Source of the DNA: Lacinutrix sp. WUR7
GTDB taxonomy: Bacteria; Bacteroidota; Bacteroidia; Flavobacteriales; Flavobacteriaceae
Direction: 5' to 3'
Length of the DNA: 64,000 nt
Assembly: GCF_016864015.1 (NCBI RefSeq)
Contig: NZ_CP045067.1
Span: forward strand, 1,399,001-1,463,000
Positions within the stretch are counted from its first letter, which is position 1; each line of letters starts with the position of its first letter. The notes under the pieces are model-generated. The model was given only the letters and a program-made list of their open reading frames with translations, did no database searches and was not told the DNA's origin. Positions 42,940 through 52,359 of this stretch are shown here, in pieces. The position numbers were made by a program, and so were the translations under genes.

Positions 42940-43031
42940 TTAAGAAAGTGTTTTCTTTTTACGAGTCTAAAATTAATGTTTTTTCTTCACCACTAAAAGC
43001 AATAAGTAGTAAAATGTAGTATTCTGATAAA

Positions 43032-43679
43032 TTAAAATAATTTCTTAAAAGATTCCTCTCCTTTATCCAGTAAGAGTTTGTTGTAATGTTTTAAGGCATT
43101 TAAAATGGTTTGACCATTTTGATAACTTTCCACACGCATAATTAATTTATGCTTGTCCCATTTTTTCTTTTTTTCATTCACCATTATAGAGGTCCATATA
43201 TTAATGTACGAAAGCTTATCGGATCTTTTAGATATTTTATCAAACCTATAAACGTTAGAGAAATCATATAAAAAACCATTGTTTGCAGGTTTTGTGCCTT
43301 TTCTGTTTGTGAAAATTAATCTTAAATAATCTCCTTCAAAAGTTGCTATGTAGCGTTGTTTAAAATTATCTTCTTCAAAACCATATTTGTTAATATACTC
43401 TAAGATAATTTCTTTGGTTTTTTCTAAGGAATATTCCGGTATTTCCAAATTACTAAACGTATCTACACTTCCATTATTAAATACAATTTTGCTTACTTTA
43501 TTTTTTTCAATAAAATAATCTGGACCATCTAAGTTTTCTTGCTTTTTATATTTAATTTTTTCAGTTCCTACTTCTTCTACTTTAGCTTCAATTTCTTCTC
43601 CATTATTTGTGGTAATAATATCTTGCGAAAATGCATTTAAGGCCATTAAAAAGATAAGTAAAGTAGAGATATGTTTCAT
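43032..43679 (-). CDS. Secreted hypothetical protein
   Basis: This 215-aa protein has a signal peptide (MKHISTLLIFLMALNAFSQ). A short beta-rich domain follows (ITTNNGEEIEAKVEEVGTEK ... NKVSKIVFNNG), of a type common in Bacteroidota exported proteins, then a charged C-terminal domain I do not recognise. I chose the ATG at 43679 because it directly precedes the signal peptide and clears the upstream gene by 1 bp. It lies inside the flexirubin array, but no role can be assigned. Confidence 0.7.
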   Translation of the reverse strand: MKHISTLLIFLMALNAFSQDIITTNNGEEIEAKVEEVGTEKIKYKKQENLDGPDYFIEKNKVSKIVFNNGSVDTFSNLEIPEYSLEKTKEIILEYINKYGFEEDNFKQRYIATFEGDYLRLIFTNRKGTKPANNGFLYDFSNVYRFDKISKRSDKLSYINIWTSIMVNEKKKKWDKHKLIMRVESYQNGQTILNALKHYNKLLLDKGEESFKKLF

Positions 43680-43680
43680 A

Positions 43681-44169
43681 TTATAAGTTGGATTTTTCTT
43701 CATCTGTAAAGGCTTTAGACTGTAAAATATAGTCTTTTATGTGTTTTTTTAGTGCAGAATATTTTATGTTACTAAATTGTTTTAAGATAAAGAGTTTGTC
43801 TTCTTCTATGTTGCCTTTGTATTTTAAAAGCTTTGGTGTGTTTTCTTGAATACCTAATCGTATAAAACGAACTTCTATATTGTTGGGTGCTTTGCTAATG
43901 GCATATTCTACTAAAGTAACACCTTCTATAAAATCTTCCTTTTTATCTTTTAATGTTTTAGCATGTTTGGCAACTAATGCCATTGCAGCTCCTTTGTATG
44001 CTACAAGTTCTATCTTATCTTTTTTAGTAACTGTTGCTAAAGAGGCATTAAAAGCTTCCGTTTTAGTCTTGTCTTGTGCTGCTAATTTGTAGGCATCTCT
44101 TACAGCTTCTAAATTTATAGACTGTAGATTTAAGCTTACTGCCGTTATTAGTAAAATTATTAGTTTCAT
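43681..44169 (-). CDS. Secreted helical hypothetical protein
   Basis: This 162-aa protein has a short signal peptide (MKLIILLITAVSLNLQS). The mature part is predicted helical and TPR-like (ALVAKHAKTLKDKKEDFIEG, VEYAISKAPNNIEVRFIRLG). It has no catalytic motif that I can see. The position between the hotdog dehydratase gene and another secreted protein gene, all on one strand, suggests co-transcription. Confidence 0.7.
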   Translation of the reverse strand: MKLIILLITAVSLNLQSINLEAVRDAYKLAAQDKTKTEAFNASLATVTKKDKIELVAYKGAAMALVAKHAKTLKDKKEDFIEGVTLVEYAISKAPNNIEVRFIRLGIQENTPKLLKYKGNIEEDKLFILKQFSNIKYSALKKHIKDYILQSKAFTDEEKSNL

Positions 44170-44212
44170 TTTTAGTTTTTAGAAACCTACAAGGCCCTTA
44201 AAAGCTTGCAAG

Positions 44213-44578
44213 TTATTTCTCTATAAAGTTACTAGTCAATTTTAATGCCACAGTTTCATCAAACTTGGTAGTGTTTTTTACTTTAAAACCATCTTCGGTT
44301 TCACTAATGTCTAGTGTAAGTACTAGATCTGGTGTTTTTTCCGGATTAATAATTGCCATAAACTTGATGTTGCTTGAGGATTGCATGATTAGTTTTTTAC
44401 CAACGACACCTTCTGTTAACTCTTTAATAATTTGCATCATGCAAACTCCTGGAGTTACTGGGTTTCCTGGAAAATGTCCTTTAAAGATCTCGTGATCTTT
44501 GTTAATGGTAATGTTTGCAGTTGCCAATTTATCGGCAACTGCTACATTATTTACGGTATAAAAATCTTTTAATTGCAT
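44213..44578 (-). CDS. 3-hydroxyacyl-ACP dehydratase (FabZ-like hotdog)
   Basis: This 121-aa single-hotdog protein has the FabZ-type active-site helix entry FKGHFPGNPVTPGV (catalytic His35). It would remove water from 3-hydroxyacyl-ACP to give the trans-2-enoyl intermediates of the polyene. Of the three hotdog dehydratase-like proteins in the array this is the only one with the full HFPGxPxxPG motif, so it is the most likely true dehydratase. It lies 5 bp after the beta-barrel protein gene. Confidence 0.88.
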   Translation of the reverse strand: MQLKDFYTVNNVAVADKLATANITINKDHEIFKGHFPGNPVTPGVCMMQIIKELTEGVVGKKLIMQSSSNIKFMAIINPEKTPDLVLTLDISETEDGFKVKNTTKFDETVALKLTSNFIEK

Positions 44579-44583
44579 ATTGT

Positions 44584-45210
44584 TTACATTTTACTAAAAT
44601 CAAACTTGTAAGTTACGCCAAACTGAATAACACCATTTAATGCATTATCTCCATTATAGAAATCGTCATCATCTTCATCATAATAATCGTAATAGTCTTC
44701 TCTAACATCGATTAAACCTTGTTTGTATCTTACTTCTAATCCTAAACCAAAAGGGAACTCATAACCAATACCTCCAAATAATGAAAAGTCTATAGGTGTA
44801 GCATCGTTATAATGATCAGAATTTACTAAAATATCTAAACTTGGTCCAACAATTAAATTAAGACCAATGTCTTTTATAGGAAAAAATTTGTTTGCAATAT
44901 TTAAACTGATGTAATCTAAATCTAAATCCTCTTTTACGGTACGATAATTATCAGTGAAAAAATCATATTCTTTATATTCAAAAGTTGCACCCTGACTAGA
45001 ATAAGCTGTTTCTATTTGTAATTCGTAAAAACTTGAAAGATGAAGGTTTACAAATAAACCTCCTTGAAGACCTAATTTAGTAGTTGATTCATCAACATTA
45101 GAAAGGTTTGCTAAGTTGAATCCTGCTTTTACACCAGGACTTACAGTTACTTGCGAAAACGCTGTTGTGCTAGCAATAATAAGTGCTAAGCTTAAAATAA
45201 TTTTTTTCAT
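44584..45210 (-). CDS. Outer-membrane beta-barrel (PorT-like) protein
   Basis: This 208-aa protein has a signal peptide (MKKIILSLALIIASTTAFSQ). The mature part has the eight-strand OmpW/PorT-like barrel pattern seen in Bacteroidota: VKAGFNLANLS, GLQGGLFVNLHLS, YELQIETAYSSQG, FPIKDIGLNLIVGPS, FGLGLEVRYKQG and FGVTYKFDF at the C-terminus. An acidic loop (DYYDYYDEDDDDFYNGD) is exposed. The function within the pigment locus is unknown. Confidence 0.82.
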   Translation of the reverse strand: MKKIILSLALIIASTTAFSQVTVSPGVKAGFNLANLSNVDESTTKLGLQGGLFVNLHLSSFYELQIETAYSSQGATFEYKEYDFFTDNYRTVKEDLDLDYISLNIANKFFPIKDIGLNLIVGPSLDILVNSDHYNDATPIDFSLFGGIGYEFPFGLGLEVRYKQGLIDVREDYYDYYDEDDDDFYNGDNALNGVIQFGVTYKFDFSKM

Positions 45211-45257
45211 TTATTTGTTGTTTTAGGTGTTAATTTGAGGTTTGTAAAGTATAACTT

Positions 45258-47426
45258 TTAGTTCTTTTTAAGAAGAATTTTATCATCATAGAATGAATAT
45301 GCTTCATCTAAAAAGGCAACCATGTCTGGCCAGTTGGCAGCTGGCTCAAAATAGTTTTTATAATACTTATTGGTTTTAATAGTTAAAACGTTATCGGTAA
45401 CAACAGCTTCACTACTAAATCCGCCCGTTTGATTTTCTACGTTTTTATTCAATTTTTCTAAGCCTTGCACCGAATATCCTTCCGGAATGATTAGCGATAT
45501 ATTATTGGTATAGGATCTTGGATAGGTCATATAGATATTGTTGTCACGTTGTTTGTGTTCTTCATCTATATGTGCTTGTCCGCCAATAAGTTTTCCAATT
45601 AATAAGATATAATTTTTACCAGCTTTTCTAATAAGATCCTCTTTTAAGGTGAATGCTTCTTCAAATTCTAAAGGATCTTCCACACCAAAACGACCATTGT
45701 TTAGTACGTTAAAAGTGTAATCCTCAATTTCTAGATCGTATTCGCTAGCCGTTTGTTTTTCTAATTCTTCTAGTTGTTTTTCCTTTTGTTTGTCTATTAA
45801 ACTCTTGTATTCTTTCTTGTAACGTAGTCTGTCTTTTTCCTTTTTAACTTTGTCTAAAACAGGTTTGGTTCCATATTTTTCATGGTCTTTATAGATATAA
45901 TCATAAAAATTTAATCGATCCTTTTGTGCATCTATTTTGTTATGTCCTGTTGTTGCAGATACTCTTTTTATTTGCATACCAGAAAAATCTTCTTGTAGTG
46001 TAATAGCAATAGATTCTGTAGTGTTATTTATTTTATGATTGGAAGCTGGTAAATCTGTTAATTGAATATCTTCAATATGTTTTCTGTCTACTACTTTTAG
46101 TGCATATGCTTTAGAGTTTTCAAGTAAAGGAGCTATTTGATTCACTGTTGAAAACTGATTAAAATGTTCTATATATAAAGGGTTTTCGGTTAGAATCTTT
46201 AGTACAAAATCTACGTTATCTTCTATTAATAAATCTTTAATTGGTCCGTTGTATCTTTTGGTACCAATTAAGATTTCGTAATCTATTTTATTGTCTTTTA
46301 AAAAGGCTGCAAAGAACTTGATGAACTGCTCGTCAGAATTAAAAATTATCGGGTTTTTGTAATATCCATAAGGATACATAATCTTGCTTTCGTCTACCAC
46401 AAAGGCTTCTACATAATTGGTGAAGTATTTATGACGAATAAAATAAAAGGCTTCTTTTACCTTTTCTTCTTCACTTGTAAAATCTTTGTCTTTTAAGAAT
46501 CTTTCTAGGTCTCCAAGATTTCCAAAAGGACGAAATTTGTCTTCGTATAGATTAAAAATTTCTTCTTTTTTAATATTCGTTTTTATGGTAGTAACTTCTT
46601 TAGGCATAAAAGCATCTGCTTTTTTTTCATGCTTTCTTGTTCGAGCAAATAAGACTTGAAATTTATAAGCAGGAAGTTCTACTAATGGATAAAACCATCT
46701 AGGAAAATCATTAGAAGCTACATTTTGCATGGTAAAACCATAAAGTCTGGTTTTGCTTTCTTTAGAAAGTGCTTTGTAGGTTTCTAATTCTGGTGCATTA
46801 TTATAAGTGTTTAAACTAACAAAGAAATCTTTTTCGGTTTCTAAAGAAAATTTAAAATCTAAAATAGGATAATGTTCTCCAACAATATCTTCTACATCAT
46901 CAAATTGATACAAATCGTTTTCACTTACAATAATATTGGAGTAGAAGTAATAATCTAAAACATCTCCTTTTTCCAGGTTCGGAATTGCTAGTTTGTTTTC
47001 GTCTTCTTCTTTGATTGCTTCGTTGTCTACATCAATTTCTATTTCTTCACCACTTGGTTTAATAATTTTAACACCTAGTATAAATGTGTTTAATAAACCT
47101 TCGATGTGCTTGGTTTTTTGAAATTTAAATTCGGAAAAATCCTTAACAGCAACTTGGTCTAACAACTTAATTTGCTCGTGTTCTATTTTTGTGTATTCTA
47201 TACTATTATGTGGTCTGTTGTAGATATATTTTACTTCTCTATATAATATAACTGCAGATTGATCTTCTAAATCACTTGGTATAGTAATGCTATTGAAATC
47301 TGTTTTCTCGCTCCAAATGTATGCTTTGACACTAGCTTCTTTTTTTAAATGCTCTTTCGATTTTTTTTGTGCGAAAGTAGGTGCGCTCATTAAAAATACT
47401 AGTATTATAAGTAATGCTTTATTCAT
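45258..47426 (-). CDS. DUF3857/transglutaminase-like secreted protein (1)
   Basis: This 722-aa secreted protein has a signal peptide (MNKALLIILVFLMSAPTFAQ). It has the DUF3857 N-terminal beta domain (about 60-230) and a transglutaminase-like core (about 270-480) without the clear Cys-His-Asp triad of its neighbour; the YPYGYYKNPIIFNSDEQF region replaces the usual RYGDCK. It is likely a non-catalytic paralogue. I chose the ATG at 47426 before the signal peptide; an ATG at 47432 overlapping the previous stop is an alternative. It is encoded next to the second DUF3857 protein. Confidence 0.78.
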   Translation of the reverse strand: MNKALLIILVFLMSAPTFAQKKSKEHLKKEASVKAYIWSEKTDFNSITIPSDLEDQSAVILYREVKYIYNRPHNSIEYTKIEHEQIKLLDQVAVKDFSEFKFQKTKHIEGLLNTFILGVKIIKPSGEEIEIDVDNEAIKEEDENKLAIPNLEKGDVLDYYFYSNIIVSENDLYQFDDVEDIVGEHYPILDFKFSLETEKDFFVSLNTYNNAPELETYKALSKESKTRLYGFTMQNVASNDFPRWFYPLVELPAYKFQVLFARTRKHEKKADAFMPKEVTTIKTNIKKEEIFNLYEDKFRPFGNLGDLERFLKDKDFTSEEEKVKEAFYFIRHKYFTNYVEAFVVDESKIMYPYGYYKNPIIFNSDEQFIKFFAAFLKDNKIDYEILIGTKRYNGPIKDLLIEDNVDFVLKILTENPLYIEHFNQFSTVNQIAPLLENSKAYALKVVDRKHIEDIQLTDLPASNHKINNTTESIAITLQEDFSGMQIKRVSATTGHNKIDAQKDRLNFYDYIYKDHEKYGTKPVLDKVKKEKDRLRYKKEYKSLIDKQKEKQLEELEKQTASEYDLEIEDYTFNVLNNGRFGVEDPLEFEEAFTLKEDLIRKAGKNYILLIGKLIGGQAHIDEEHKQRDNNIYMTYPRSYTNNISLIIPEGYSVQGLEKLNKNVENQTGGFSSEAVVTDNVLTIKTNKYYKNYFEPAANWPDMVAFLDEAYSFYDDKILLKKN

Positions 47427-47431
47427 ATTCA

Positions 47432-49333
47432 TTAAGACTTGGTTAATATTATTTGCTCGTTGTAAATAGCGTTTAATTTTGTTATAGCATCGTTCCATGC
47501 TTCAAAATCGCTAGTAGTAATCGTTGCGTTTTTTATTTCGAATTCCTTTTTATACACAATGTAATCTGCTTCTTTTTGTAAAGAAACAGCTATTTTAAAA
47601 TTAGCATTATCTATACTAAAAGATTCTGGTAATGTAGAAACGCTATACGATACTGGAATTTTTAAACGCATTTCTGTAATAACATCTTTCTTGTAGGCAA
47701 AGTTGTAATTGGTTTGTCTTTCTTCAAAAGCATAGTTGTCAAATTCTTTATAAAAATCTAAATCAATATACATTTCATTGTCGAATGACGAAACTGCTTT
47801 ATTGTGCTTTAAAGCGTATTTTACATCAATTTCTGCTTCTCTGTTCTCCAGATTAGAAGTTTCTATGTCACTAACCAAAACGTTTCTGTTGTAGCTAGCC
47901 AGGTAGTCTTTTAAGGCTTCTTGTTTTTTGTTACTTTCTAAATTATTGAAGTTGTATAAAAAATCTGCTCTACTTTCTCCTTGATACTTTCTGCTAGCTA
48001 GTCCTTCTATTTCTTCGTTTACAATACTTGCATTAAATAAAAAATACTCCTTGTTTTTTTTAGAGGTACTGGTTGGTACTTCTTCTAACAAAAAGGAATC
48101 GTTGTTTTCTATCATGCTCTGTTTTCCTTGAATTCTTTCGGCATATTCGCCAAAAGCACTAAATTTTTCGGTAGGATCTAAAAATATTTTTTTCCCATCT
48201 TTAAACAAGGTACAAATCATGTGATTATCTACAGCTAACGATGGCGTACTGTAATTGTATGCAATTCGTTTGGTACCAATCCACGTTAATCTCGCGTCAA
48301 AACCAGCAATAACCAGCATTTCTTTGGCTAAATTTGCCATTCCTTTACAGTCTCCATATCTTTTTGTTAATACATTTTCTGCAGTTTCTGGTTTAAAACC
48401 AGCAATGCCATCTTCAAAAGCAATGTATCTAATATTGTCTTGAATCCAATAGTAGATGTTTTTAATTTTCTCTTCGTCTGAAGTAGCATCTTTAGTTAAC
48501 TCGGTTACTTTTTCATTTAACACTTCACTTTCGTGACTTATATCTTTGGTTAAAGACTTATACCAAGTATATAAATCTTTAGTTTTGTTAAAAAGGATTT
48601 GTTTTTCGCCTTTCGATGTGAAATCTTTCGCTAGTAATAGTATATGCGGATAAATATAACTTGGTCCTGGAGAACCTTTTTCATCATAATAAGCTTCTAT
48701 ATTTGCTGTTGTATAGGTGATGATTTTTTTGTCACCGACTTGCTCTTCCGTTTTTTGAATGTCGAAATTCTCAAAATTCTTTTCAAATAATTCTATGTTT
48801 AACCAATCTGGAATTTCAACAACAATCTTTCTACTTACACTAGGATATTCGCTAGTGAAATAAACACTTGTAAAATATTTAATGTCTTTGGTGTGTTTTA
48901 TCGATTCGAAAAAATACGTGTAACCTTGTGTTGGGAAATCGACATTAGCAAATTTTACACGAGCATCATTATGGAATAAATCGTTATCTGTATAGGAAAT
49001 ATCCTTACTAAGAAGACGTGCTTCCTTTTTGTTTCTATAATAGAATTGAAATTTTTGAATTTCGGATTCGCCATCATAAAAAACAGGTTTTTGAATATCA
49101 GATCGAGAGTTGATATTCATTAAATGCTCTGTGGTGTAATTGTTTACAGCAACTTTATTGTCTTCTATAGAAAAAGTAATTAGGTTATCACTTTCTAACA
49201 AAACAATATCTTCTTCGTCATAAAGACTTCTTAGTTCTTTTGCTTTTGAAATATCTTCTGGCGTTGGGTCCATTTTTTTCTGACAGTAACCAATAAACGG
49301 AAGCAGCAAAATGATGAAAACTATTTTTTTCAT
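47432..49333 (-). CDS. DUF3857 and transglutaminase-domain secreted protein (2)
   Basis: This 633-aa protein has a signal peptide (MKKIVFIILLLPFIGYCQ), a DUF3857 domain (about 50-240) and a transglutaminase-like domain (about 270-400) with an apparently complete triad: Cys in KRYGDCKGM, His in AVDNHMIC and Asp in IFLDPTEK. A C-terminal beta domain (DUF2569-like or DUF3858-like) ends the protein. It would act in the periplasm as a protease or amidase/transglutaminase. It overlaps the upstream lipoprotein gene by 4 bp. The connection to pigment assembly is not established. Confidence 0.83.
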   Translation of the reverse strand: MKKIVFIILLLPFIGYCQKKMDPTPEDISKAKELRSLYDEEDIVLLESDNLITFSIEDNKVAVNNYTTEHLMNINSRSDIQKPVFYDGESEIQKFQFYYRNKKEARLLSKDISYTDNDLFHNDARVKFANVDFPTQGYTYFFESIKHTKDIKYFTSVYFTSEYPSVSRKIVVEIPDWLNIELFEKNFENFDIQKTEEQVGDKKIITYTTANIEAYYDEKGSPGPSYIYPHILLLAKDFTSKGEKQILFNKTKDLYTWYKSLTKDISHESEVLNEKVTELTKDATSDEEKIKNIYYWIQDNIRYIAFEDGIAGFKPETAENVLTKRYGDCKGMANLAKEMLVIAGFDARLTWIGTKRIAYNYSTPSLAVDNHMICTLFKDGKKIFLDPTEKFSAFGEYAERIQGKQSMIENNDSFLLEEVPTSTSKKNKEYFLFNASIVNEEIEGLASRKYQGESRADFLYNFNNLESNKKQEALKDYLASYNRNVLVSDIETSNLENREAEIDVKYALKHNKAVSSFDNEMYIDLDFYKEFDNYAFEERQTNYNFAYKKDVITEMRLKIPVSYSVSTLPESFSIDNANFKIAVSLQKEADYIVYKKEFEIKNATITTSDFEAWNDAITKLNAIYNEQIILTKS

Positions 49334-49935
49334 TTTGTAATAGATTTGAGGTTGATTTTCAACTTAATATTAGAGTGAATGATCTCTATATGTTGTGCAA
49401 TATTATCATTTAAATCGGTAAACAGAAATCTTACTTTTTCTTTATGGCTATTTGCTCTAATGATTTTGCGGATTTCTGGGGATTCAAAGTAATAGTATGT
49501 CTTATTGTCTAAGCGCGTTTTTTTTATGATTTCATCAGTAATAGTATAGGTCTCTTCAGCTATTAAATGCTCCGTAATTAAGACTTTAAAATCTTTTTTT
49601 AATACATTGATTAGTATCTTTTTATTGAGATCGTCTAGAATGTAATTTACGGTAAACGCGTCTTTATTGAAACTAAAATCGAAAAGCTTGTTACCCATTT
49701 CTGTGGTAAAAACAATTCTATGGTGTTGGTCTCCAATTTTTTTGACAATAAAAATACCACCAAAAGCATTATCATAGACTTCTATATTGGCTTTGTAAAT
49801 ATAATCTTGATTGGGGTTGGCAAAATACGGATTGCTAATATTGCTAGTTACAGTAGTTGCTACAAAGTTGTTTTTTTTAGGAAACGATGCACAGCCAAAA
49901 AAGATAAAGCATATACTAATTAGTAAATATCGCAT
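49330..49935 (-). CDS. Lipoprotein of unknown function
   Basis: This 201-aa protein has a lipobox FFGC (Cys15) after a short signal. The mature part is beta-rich (YIYKANIEVYDNAFGGIFIVKK, HRIVFTTEMGNKLFDFSF) and ends IKLKINLKSITK. The fold suggests a LolB-like half-barrel, which would pair well with the LolA-like gene just upstream (20-bp overlap), but I have no decisive motif. Confidence 0.65.
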   Translation of the reverse strand: MRYLLISICFIFFGCASFPKKNNFVATTVTSNISNPYFANPNQDYIYKANIEVYDNAFGGIFIVKKIGDQHHRIVFTTEMGNKLFDFSFNKDAFTVNYILDDLNKKILINVLKKDFKVLITEHLIAEETYTITDEIIKKTRLDNKTYYYFESPEIRKIIRANSHKEKVRFLFTDLNDNIAQHIEIIHSNIKLKINLKSITK

Positions 49936-50533
49936 TATCTAAAGTTTGGTTTAGTACTTTATTGCTGAATACTATTTTGGTATAATCTTGTGAAGGTTCT
50001 ATCATTTTTACTTCAATAACATCTCCTTTTGTGTTGAATGTAATATGGAATGCATTGATGTATTTGGCGAATTTTTTGTCTCTCGGGCTAAAATAAACCA
50101 AGCTATTTTGGTCTTTATGGAAGTATTCTATAGTAAATTCTGCTTCATCAAACATATCACCTTTTACACTGCTAATAATAAGTTTGTTTAGCTGTTTAAA
50201 CATTTTGTTGCTTCCAATATCCACATTGCTTTTGTTGCCTTCATCATTTATGAAAAGGGTTTCATCTTTAAATAAAACAGCATACTTAAAAGGATGGATA
50301 TATTCCCATTTAACAACATCTGGTGCTTTAAAAGCTAGTTTTCCAGAGGTTTCAATGTCATTATCTAAAAAGTCTAAATGTTTGTATTGTATAAAATCGC
50401 TAGAAATGGTTTGCGTAGTGCTTGCCAGTGCTTTTACTTTTGTTTTTAATGCCGTTGCTTCCTGCGTACTCATTTGGGTTTGTGCTTGTGTCGCAAAAAT
50501 GGTAAAAAAAAATATATATACTAGTTTACGCAT
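49916..50533 (-). CDS. LolA-like outer-membrane lipoprotein carrier
   Basis: This 205-aa periplasmic protein has a signal peptide (MRKLVYIFFFTIFATQAQ) and the LolA half-barrel pattern (KALASTTQTISSDFIQYKHL, SGKLAFKAPDVVKWEYIHP, FINDEGNKSNVDIGSNKMF). LolA-like proteins are standard members of aryl-polyene and flexirubin loci and are thought to carry the lipid product across the periplasm. It overlaps the deacetylase gene upstream by 8 bp and the lipoprotein gene downstream by 20 bp, so it is tightly coupled. Confidence 0.87.
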   Translation of the reverse strand: MRKLVYIFFFTIFATQAQTQMSTQEATALKTKVKALASTTQTISSDFIQYKHLDFLDNDIETSGKLAFKAPDVVKWEYIHPFKYAVLFKDETLFINDEGNKSNVDIGSNKMFKQLNKLIISSVKGDMFDEAEFTIEYFHKDQNSLVYFSPRDKKFAKYINAFHITFNTKGDVIEVKMIEPSQDYTKIVFSNKVLNQTLDNAIFTN

Positions 50534-51302
50534 ACGCTTTTATATGAAATAGGTTATCTATAGTAACAGACGTTATCTTTTGTTCTTGTAAAAATAACAA
50601 TAACTGTTCCAAAACAGCAATTGTTTTATCGCTAGTATCGTGTAATAGAATAACATCGCCTTTTTTTAGGTTTTTGGTTACTCTATTAAAAATTCTTTTT
50701 TCTGTGATATTTCTGGTGTCTAGTGAGCGTTTGTTCCAACCAACTGGCTGTAGCTTTGTTACTTTTAAAGCGCGTTTTATTCTTGGATTAGTAACTCCAA
50801 AAGTGGGTCTGTAAAGTTTCGGTTCTAAACCAATTTGCTGGGTAATTATGGAATTGGTTTGTTGTAATTCTTCAAGGACTTCTTCCGTAGAAAAGAACCC
50901 AAAACGAGTACTATGTGAATAGGTGTGATTTCCTATAGTATGGCCTTGTTCTATAATACTTTTGAAGATTTCCGGATGCATTTCTATGTTTTTTCCAATA
51001 CAGAAAAAGGTAGCTTTTGCATTATATTTTTTAAGAAGTGCTAAAACTTTTGGTGTGTATTCTGGGTTTGGACCATCATCAAAAGTAATAGAAACTTGAT
51101 TTTTATCGATGGATGGATTTGAGATTAAAGAGGTAAAATGATAATTCCAACCTATTAATGATGAACCTGCAATAGTAATTAGAAACCAAGTAAATAGGAA
51201 TAAAATAATAAACCAAAACGAAAAATTATAAAAGCTGTAAGCAATGAACAAACCAATAAGAATAAGGCTTGAAATTATATTTACAGATTTAAAATTTAGC
51301 AT
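50526..51302 (-). CDS. Polysaccharide deacetylase (NodB) family protein
   Basis: This 258-aa protein has two N-terminal membrane helices (about 8-48) and a NodB domain (about 65-250): metal and catalytic motifs TFDDGPNPEYT and GNHTYSHS are intact, and the third motif region is LYRPTFGV. It is a predicted carbohydrate-esterase-4 de-N-acetylase acting outside the membrane. It overlaps the KS-like gene by 7 bp. In this locus its substrate may be the glycosylated product or a cell-envelope sugar; this is unknown. Confidence 0.88.
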   Translation of the reverse strand: MLNFKSVNIISSLILIGLFIAYSFYNFSFWFIILFLFTWFLITIAGSSLIGWNYHFTSLISNPSIDKNQVSITFDDGPNPEYTPKVLALLKKYNAKATFFCIGKNIEMHPEIFKSIIEQGHTIGNHTYSHSTRFGFFSTEEVLEELQQTNSIITQQIGLEPKLYRPTFGVTNPRIKRALKVTKLQPVGWNKRSLDTRNITEKRIFNRVTKNLKKGDVILLHDTSDKTIAVLEQLLLFLQEQKITSVTIDNLFHIKAYA

Positions 51303-52357
51303 TGTTTTAATAGCGTGAAACTATGATTTTCTCCACGATACTGATTGTATAACAAGATGGTTTTAAAGGATGTTGTATTTGTATTATTGCCTTTAACAAC
51401 CTCAGGAAGTGTTTGTGTTTTTACTATTTTGGAAGCTAACCAAAACCCAAAAGAAGAGGCCGTATTAAACTCACCAGATACATGTTTGTAATTGGCTTGT
51501 TGTGTATTTTGAAAACCTTTAGAAAGAGTATGGTAATACGTATCAAAATCTACATCACCATTGTTTCCAAGAATTAAAACATCGACATCTTCGATATTTA
51601 GATTATTAGCATTTAAAAAGGCGATTGCTTCTTGTAAAACTTCTGTTTCGGCTAAAGTATTATAGGTTTTAATAGAAGCTATTTCGGCATAGGTAGAAGC
51701 TTGCTTTTCGTTAGAAAGCACAAAGAAATTAGCGCCTTCACCAAAAACTGCTCCTTGTGTTTTAGAATCTAAAACTTCGGAAGTTTTAACAGCTTCCGTT
51801 TTAATATGATTAACAATTTTGTGAATCTTTGTGGTATGGTCTCCTAATTCATCTACACCACCAATTAAAATGTTCTTTTCTTCGTCTAGTTCTAATTGTA
51901 ATTTGGCATCTAACAAAGCAGATTCAAAAGAATTACTAGCGTGTACATACGTAAAATTATAACCTTTACATTGCAGCTCTAAAGCTATTTGTCCGCCAAC
52001 CGTATTGTGTGTCGATTGAATAAAAGAAGTAGGAGTAAGGTATTGCTCATCATTATCTATAATTGCACTTACAAACTTTTCAGAATCGCGAACACAACCC
52101 ATTCCTGTTCCTGTAATAATGGCATCAACATTTTCTAAACCAGATTCTTGTACTGCGATTTTAGAAGCTACAACTCCCATTTTAATACCTTTTGCCATAC
52201 GTCTTGCGGCAGCAGGTGGAATGTATTCTTTATAATTAGGATTAATTACGTCGATTACATTGGCTTCATAATCTTCTATTTCATTCAAAAATGAAGTATT
52301 ATCAAATGTTTTTTGAGCAGATATGGAAGCGACGCTATTTATATAAACCTTCTTCAT
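51296..52357 (-). CDS. Ketosynthase-like protein without active-site Cys (chain-length-factor type)
   Basis: This 353-aa thiolase-fold protein is related to beta-ketoacyl-ACP synthases. At the position of the catalytic Cys it reads YVHASNSFESALL, with Ser141 where the Cys of the family ACSS motif would be, so it should not form the acyl-enzyme and may be the partner subunit of the KS encoded just upstream (2-bp gap). The start is the ATG at 52357 before KKVYINSVAS; a longer frame overlaps the KS gene. Aryl-polyene systems use such KS/CLF heterodimers, which supports the assignment. Confidence 0.8.
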   Translation of the reverse strand: MKKVYINSVASISAQKTFDNTSFLNEIEDYEANVIDVINPNYKEYIPPAAARRMAKGIKMGVVASKIAVQESGLENVDAIITGTGMGCVRDSEKFVSAIIDNDEQYLTPTSFIQSTHNTVGGQIALELQCKGYNFTYVHASNSFESALLDAKLQLELDEEKNILIGGVDELGDHTTKIHKIVNHIKTEAVKTSEVLDSKTQGAVFGEGANFFVLSNEKQASTYAEIASIKTYNTLAETEVLQEAIAFLNANNLNIEDVDVLILGNNGDVDFDTYYHTLSKGFQNTQQANYKHVSGEFNTASSFGFWLASKIVKTQTLPEVVKGNNTNTTSFKTILLYNQYRGENHSFTLLKQC

Positions 52358-52359
52358 AA

